Positions 5,803 to 8,367 of a stretch of DNA of 8,367 nt are shown in pieces. Every line of letters begins with the position of its first letter. The first letter of the stretch is position 1. The position numbers and the translations under genes are program-made. A model generated the notes under the pieces. That model had not been told where the DNA came from, did not search any database, and worked only from the letters and a program-made list of their open reading frames with translations. Origin of the DNA: Desulfuromonadales bacterium (GTDB lineage: Bacteria > Desulfobacterota > Desulfuromonadia > Geobacterales > Pseudopelobacteraceae); assembly GCA_015688915.1 (NCBI GenBank), contig JAATGX010000094.1, positions 1-8,367 of the forward strand, written 5' to 3'.

Positions 5803-5843
5803 AAAAAAAGCCTGCCGTCTTTGTAGCAAGAGGCAGGTTTTTT
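5803..5843 (-). terminator. Strong intrinsic terminator downstream of speA, symmetric enough to act both ways
   Basis: CCTGCC (5811-5816) pairs with GGCAGG (5832-5837), and TCTT (5818-5821) with AAGA (5828-5831), around a 6-base loop with one bulged G. Seven A (5803-5809) on the left become the T-tract for minus-strand transcription coming from speA, whose stop is at 5886. Six T (5838-5843) serve the other direction. It cleanly ends the speA transcript before the toxin-antitoxin promoter. Confidence 0.9.
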
Positions 5844-5885
5844 GGATTGTTGGAGCGATGTTGAAAAGGGTGGATTGAATAAAAT

Positions 5886-7793
5886 CTACTCTCCCAGGTA
5901 CGTATATCCCAACAATGTCCTATCCAACAACTCGATGAAGTGGCTGCTCTCCTCGATGGAGATCTTCTTCGAGGCCACGCTCTTCTCCAGGTTGTCGCGG
6001 ACATTCTTGAGGATCTCCGGCCCCTTGTACTGGACGTATTTGAGGGTCTCCCAGGTGGCGTCGCCGTTGATGACCGTGTCGATCATGTAGCCGGTCTTCT
6101 TGTTGAAGGTGATGTGCACGGCGTTGGTGTCGCCGAACAGGTTGTGCAGGTCGCCCAGGATCTCCTGGTAGGCGCCGATCAGGAAGAAGCCGATGTAGTA
6201 CTCCTCGTCCTTTCTGATCTTGTGCAGCGGCAGGGACTTGGTCCGGCCGTTTTCACCCACGAAGCTGGTGATCTCGCCGTCGGAGTCGCAGGTGATGTCG
6301 GCGATGGACGCCATGACGTCCGGCCGCTGGTTGAGGCGCTGTAGCGGCATGATCGGGAAGAGCTGGTCGATGGCCCAGGAGTCGGGGATCGACTGGAACA
6401 GGGAGAAGTTGGCGAAATAGGTCTGGCGCAGGTGCAACTGGAAATTGGAAAGCTCTTCGGGGATCGGTTTGATTTTCTCCACGATGCCGTTGATCTTTTT
6501 GATGATCCTGGAGTAGAGCCATTCGGCGATGGCCCGGTCGTTGAGGGTCAGGTAACCCAGGTTGAACAGGCTGACCGCCTCGTTGATCAGTTGCAGGGTG
6601 TCGTGGTAATCCTCCCGCAGGGAGTAACGGTCGATGCTCTTGTAGATGTCCAGCAGTTTTCGTACCGTGGGCGCCACCTTTTCCGACTGGGCCAGCATCT
6701 CCTCGAAGTCGGGCATCAGGTTCTGGGTGTTGGTGTTGAGCACGTTGGTGACCAGCAGCGAATAGTGGGCCACGGTGGCGCGCCCCGACTCGGAGATGAT
6801 GTTGGGACATTCCACCCCGGCCTCGTCGCAGATGTTCTTGACCTGGTAGATGACGTCGTTGGCGTATTCCTCGATGGTGTAGTTGACGCTGGAGAAATAG
6901 CTGGACTTGGAGCCGTCGTAATCCACCCCCAACCCCCCGCCGATGTCCAGAAACTCGATGTTGACCCCCATCTTGCGCATTTCACAGTAGATGCGGGCCC
7001 CTTCGATCAGGGCGGTTTTGATCTTGTCGATCTTGGTGATCTGGCTGCCGATATGGGAGTGCAACAGCTTGACGCACTCCAGCATGCCGTTCCCCTCCAG
7101 CAGGCGGATGGCGGCGATGATCTCGGTCATGCGCAGGCCGAACTTGGCGTCTTCGCCGCCGGAGGTGGCCCACTTGCCGGTCCCCTTGGACGACAGCTTG
7201 ACCCGGATGCCCAGCTTGGGCTGGATGCCGGTCTTCTTCGATATCTCGACGATCTTCTCCAGTTCGAACAACTTCTCGATCACGATGGTGATGTCGTAGC
7301 CGATCTTGGTGGCGTAGAGCACGGTTTCGATGTATTCGGCGTCCTTGTAGCCGTTGCAGATGATCGGCAGGCCGTTGCCGGTGGAGATGGAGATGGCGGC
7401 CACCAGTTCCGGCTTGGAGCCGACCTCCAGGCTGATGGTGTAGCGCTTGCCGTAGCCGGCGATGGCCTCGACCACCTGGCGTTGCTGATTGACCTTGATG
7501 GGGTAGAAGGTCTGGTATTTGGCCGGATAGTCATTCTCCTGGATGGCGCTCCTGAAGACCCGGTTGATGCTGGCGATACGCCCTTGCAGGACGTCCATGA
7601 AGCGGAGCAGGATGGGGGGCTTGATCTTGCGCTTGATCAGGTCGTCCACCAGGGCGCGCAGATCGATTGATTGTTTGGAGGTGGAGGAGGGATGGACGCA
7701 GATGTTCCCTTTCTTGTTGATCGTGAACAGATCGGCCCCCCAGTTGTCCAGGTTGTAGATCTTGGCGGAGTCGTTTATTGACCAGCGTTCCAT
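5886..7793 (-). CDS. speA: Biosynthetic arginine decarboxylase SpeA, 635 residues
   Basis: A PLP-dependent fold-III decarboxylase that converts L-arginine to agmatine, the first committed step of polyamine synthesis from arginine. Landmarks: N-terminal DNWGADLFTINKKGNI (16-31), YPIKVNQQ with the PLP lysine K100, LLHSHIGSQ (243-251), glycine loop DIGGGLGVDYDG (283-294), ESGRA (335-339), catalytic TCDSDGEI (C502) and the conserved C-terminal stretch YYIGFFLIGAYQEILGDLHN (532-551). Length and motif order match the long bacterial biosynthetic type; no defect was seen. The ATG at 7793 has GGAGA seven bases before it. Transcription appears to start near 8031, so the mRNA has an unusually long leader of about 240 bases containing an inverted-repeat element. 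A strong terminator follows. The gene precedes the toxin-antitoxin pair and the two other polyamine genes on the same strand. Conversion of agmatine to putrescine must be encoded elsewhere. Confidence 0.97.
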   Translation of the reverse strand: MERWSINDSAKIYNLDNWGADLFTINKKGNICVHPSSTSKQSIDLRALVDDLIKRKIKPPILLRFMDVLQGRIASINRVFRSAIQENDYPAKYQTFYPIKVNQQRQVVEAIAGYGKRYTISLEVGSKPELVAAISISTGNGLPIICNGYKDAEYIETVLYATKIGYDITIVIEKLFELEKIVEISKKTGIQPKLGIRVKLSSKGTGKWATSGGEDAKFGLRMTEIIAAIRLLEGNGMLECVKLLHSHIGSQITKIDKIKTALIEGARIYCEMRKMGVNIEFLDIGGGLGVDYDGSKSSYFSSVNYTIEEYANDVIYQVKNICDEAGVECPNIISESGRATVAHYSLLVTNVLNTNTQNLMPDFEEMLAQSEKVAPTVRKLLDIYKSIDRYSLREDYHDTLQLINEAVSLFNLGYLTLNDRAIAEWLYSRIIKKINGIVEKIKPIPEELSNFQLHLRQTYFANFSLFQSIPDSWAIDQLFPIMPLQRLNQRPDVMASIADITCDSDGEITSFVGENGRTKSLPLHKIRKDEEYYIGFFLIGAYQEILGDLHNLFGDTNAVHITFNKKTGYMIDTVINGDATWETLKYVQYKGPEILKNVRDNLEKSVASKKISIEESSHFIELLDRTLLGYTYLGE

Positions 7794-7849
7794 AGTCAGT
7801 TCTCCAATTTTCGGGATTGTCTGCGAATTTCAACCAAAATCTGCAATCT

Positions 7850-7992
7850 GCCACGGAGACACGGAGCCGCCGAGAAAAACCATATGGAAATAGAAAGTGC
7901 TGCGTCGTTGGTACGTTGGAAAGGAAACGCCACGTTTCCGCTCGTCAGTCATGCGCCCAATAAACCTCCGCGATCCTCGGTGTCCCTGTGGC
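7850..7992. repeat. Inverted-repeat element (CCACGGAGACAC family), copy 2, in the speA leader
   Basis: The arms GCCACGGAGACACGGAG (7850-7866) and the reverse complement of 7976-7992 match at 14 of 17 positions. The left arm matches the arms of the element at 3627-3751, so both belong to one family. The central part differs completely between the two copies. This copy is more decayed. It lies wholly inside the predicted untranslated leader of speA, 57 bases before the start codon. Confidence 0.65.
7923..7939. repeat. Perfect 7-bp hairpin near the apex of the speA-leader repeat
   Basis: GGAAACG (7923-7929), CCA loop, CGTTTCC (7933-7939). Together with the outer arms it could fold the leader into a long stem with a stable tip. 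No known riboswitch fold was recognised. Confidence 0.5.
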
Positions 7993-8037
7993 GGGAGCTG
8001 CAGAGCCCGAGCGTCACAACTGCGCAAAAGACTTGAA

Positions 8038-8066
8038 AATATCCTGCAATCCCGTTCCCATGTCAA
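8038..8066 (-). promoter_or_regulatory. Sigma70-type promoter for speA
   Basis: On the minus strand a perfect TTGACA (8061-8066) is followed after 17 bases by GATATT (8038-8043), a four-of-six -10 box. The transcript would start near 8031, leaving about 240 untranslated bases before the speA ATG. No better candidate was found nearer the gene. Confidence 0.65.
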
Positions 8067-8090
8067 TCGTTTTTTCCGTTTCACGGTGTA

Positions 8091-8110
8091 ACGACGTCGT
8101 CAACCTTGAC
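8091..8110. promoter_or_regulatory. Overlapping palindromes between the divergent promoters, candidate operator
   Basis: ACGACGTCGT (8091-8100) is a perfect 10-bp palindrome. It overlaps GTCAA-CC-TTGAC (8099-8110), a second perfect inverted repeat. They lie 25 bases behind the speA -35 box and about 85 bases before the hsp20 start, so one regulator could act on both genes. The binding protein is unknown. Confidence 0.4.
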
Positions 8111-8133
8111 AATGGCGGAAGGAATGGTTACAT
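8106..8133 (+). promoter_or_regulatory. Weak candidate promoter for the hsp20 gene
   Basis: A perfect TTGACA (8106-8111) is followed after 16 bases by TTACAT (8128-8133), a poor -10 box helped by an upstream TG. A better -10-like TATAGT lies at 8139-8144 but has no matching -35 box. Treat the start point as uncertain. Confidence 0.3.
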
Positions 8134-8194
8134 CATCTTATAGTATCCGAGCAGGCTGTCTCGGCATCACATTTCCATTGATCAGGTGTCCGCC

Positions 8195-8367
8195 ATGCCA
8201 CGCTTTTCAGGCAAGAAGCAGTACCATCGGGAGATAGTAAGCCGGCAAGTGGGCGAGATCAAGAGCCTGCTGCATGCCCTTGAGATGCGGGACGGACTGG
8301 ATGATGCGGAGAATCGGCCGCTGATCGATATCTATGAAACCGGCGACGGTGTCGTCCTGGAGTTCGA
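8195..8367 (+). CDS. Hsp20/alpha-crystallin family small heat-shock protein, first 57 residues (cut by the window edge)
   Basis: Small heat-shock proteins bind unfolding proteins and hold them for ATP-dependent chaperones. The visible part is a charged N-terminal arm (MPRFSGKKQYHREIVSRQ) followed by RPLIDIYETGDGVVLEF (41-57). That sequence matches the typical opening of the bacterial alpha-crystallin domain (P-x-x-D-I-Y-E-T-x-D, then a beta-strand). The ATG at 8195 has AGGTG six bases before it. The rest of the domain (about 90-100 residues) lies beyond the window. The gene is divergent from speA and shares a 401-base control region with it. No frame problem was seen in the visible part. Confidence 0.85.
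   Translation, partial: MPRFSGKKQYHREIVSRQVGEIKSLLHALEMRDGLDDAENRPLIDIYETGDGVVLEF

Larger units (their letters stand above)
7794..8194. other. 401-base divergent intergenic region between speA and the hsp20 gene
   Basis: I see no credible gene here. From left to right it holds the speA ribosome site, the second CCACGGAGACAC-type inverted repeat with an inner hairpin, the speA promoter, a palindrome cluster, a TTGACA on the plus strand and the hsp20 ribosome site. Open frames in it run through the repeat and promoter sequences and have no recognisable product. Confidence 0.8.

Noticed and set aside
5708..6004. N-terminal extension of the antitoxin frame up to 6004
   Set aside because: It would read through the speA 3' end, the terminator and the toxin-antitoxin promoter. 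The family motif and ribosome site place the start at 5707.
6432..7670. 412-codon open frame on the plus strand opposite speA
   Set aside because: It is antisense to a full-length enzyme with every motif in place. Its translation is a low-complexity run of D, G, V, Q and H typical of the reverse frame of GC-rich genes.
7830..8084. 84-codon minus-strand open frame in the speA leader
   Set aside because: It consists of promoter and inverted-repeat sequence, has no clear ribosome site and no recognisable product.

Overview
The window looks like chromosomal DNA of a GC-rich anaerobic deltaproteobacterium of the Geobacter/Desulfuromonadales type. The grounds are the gene content (a biosynthetic arginine decarboxylase next to the aspartate-semialdehyde-dependent spermidine genes, and a divergent small heat-shock gene) and two kinds of dispersed inverted repeat. 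The assignment is an inference from gene style; no rRNA or other marker gene is present.

Layout, left to right. (1) 1-1453, minus: the N-terminal two thirds of the primosomal helicase PriA, running off the left edge. (2) 1529-1738, minus: a 69-residue protein of unknown function, with a GC-rich hairpin just after its stop. (3) 2006-2350, plus: a small membrane protein with two CxxC-type half-sites on either side of a hydrophobic hairpin, behind a good sigma70-type promoter. It is visibly more AT-rich than its neighbours. (4) 2362-3612, minus: carboxynorspermidine/carboxyspermidine decarboxylase (NspC). (5) 3761-4957, minus: carboxynorspermidine/carboxyspermidine dehydrogenase (saccharopine dehydrogenase-like). 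(6) 5064-5707, minus: a VapB/VapC-type toxin-antitoxin pair. (7) 5886-7793, minus: biosynthetic arginine decarboxylase SpeA, ending at a strong intrinsic terminator. (8) 7794-8194: a 401-base divergent intergenic region. (9) 8195-8367, plus: the start of an Hsp20-family small heat-shock protein.

How the genes work together. SpeA makes agmatine from arginine. After conversion of agmatine to putrescine (enzymes not in this window), the dehydrogenase condenses putrescine (or diaminopropane) with aspartate semialdehyde and NspC decarboxylates the product to spermidine (or norspermidine). This is the carboxyspermidine route, which needs no S-adenosylmethionine decarboxylase. The toxin-antitoxin module sits inside this polyamine cluster. 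It has its own promoter and operator. A terminator stands before it, and a fresh promoter stands after it for the dehydrogenase, so the cluster reads as three transcription units.

The most unusual feature is in nspC. A 123-bp segment bounded by 18-bp perfect inverted repeats is carried inside the gene in frame, and it encodes four 8-residue repeats not expected in this family. Two copies of a second inverted-repeat family (CCACGGAGACAC-type arms) lie between the dehydrogenase gene and nspC and in the untranslated leader of speA.
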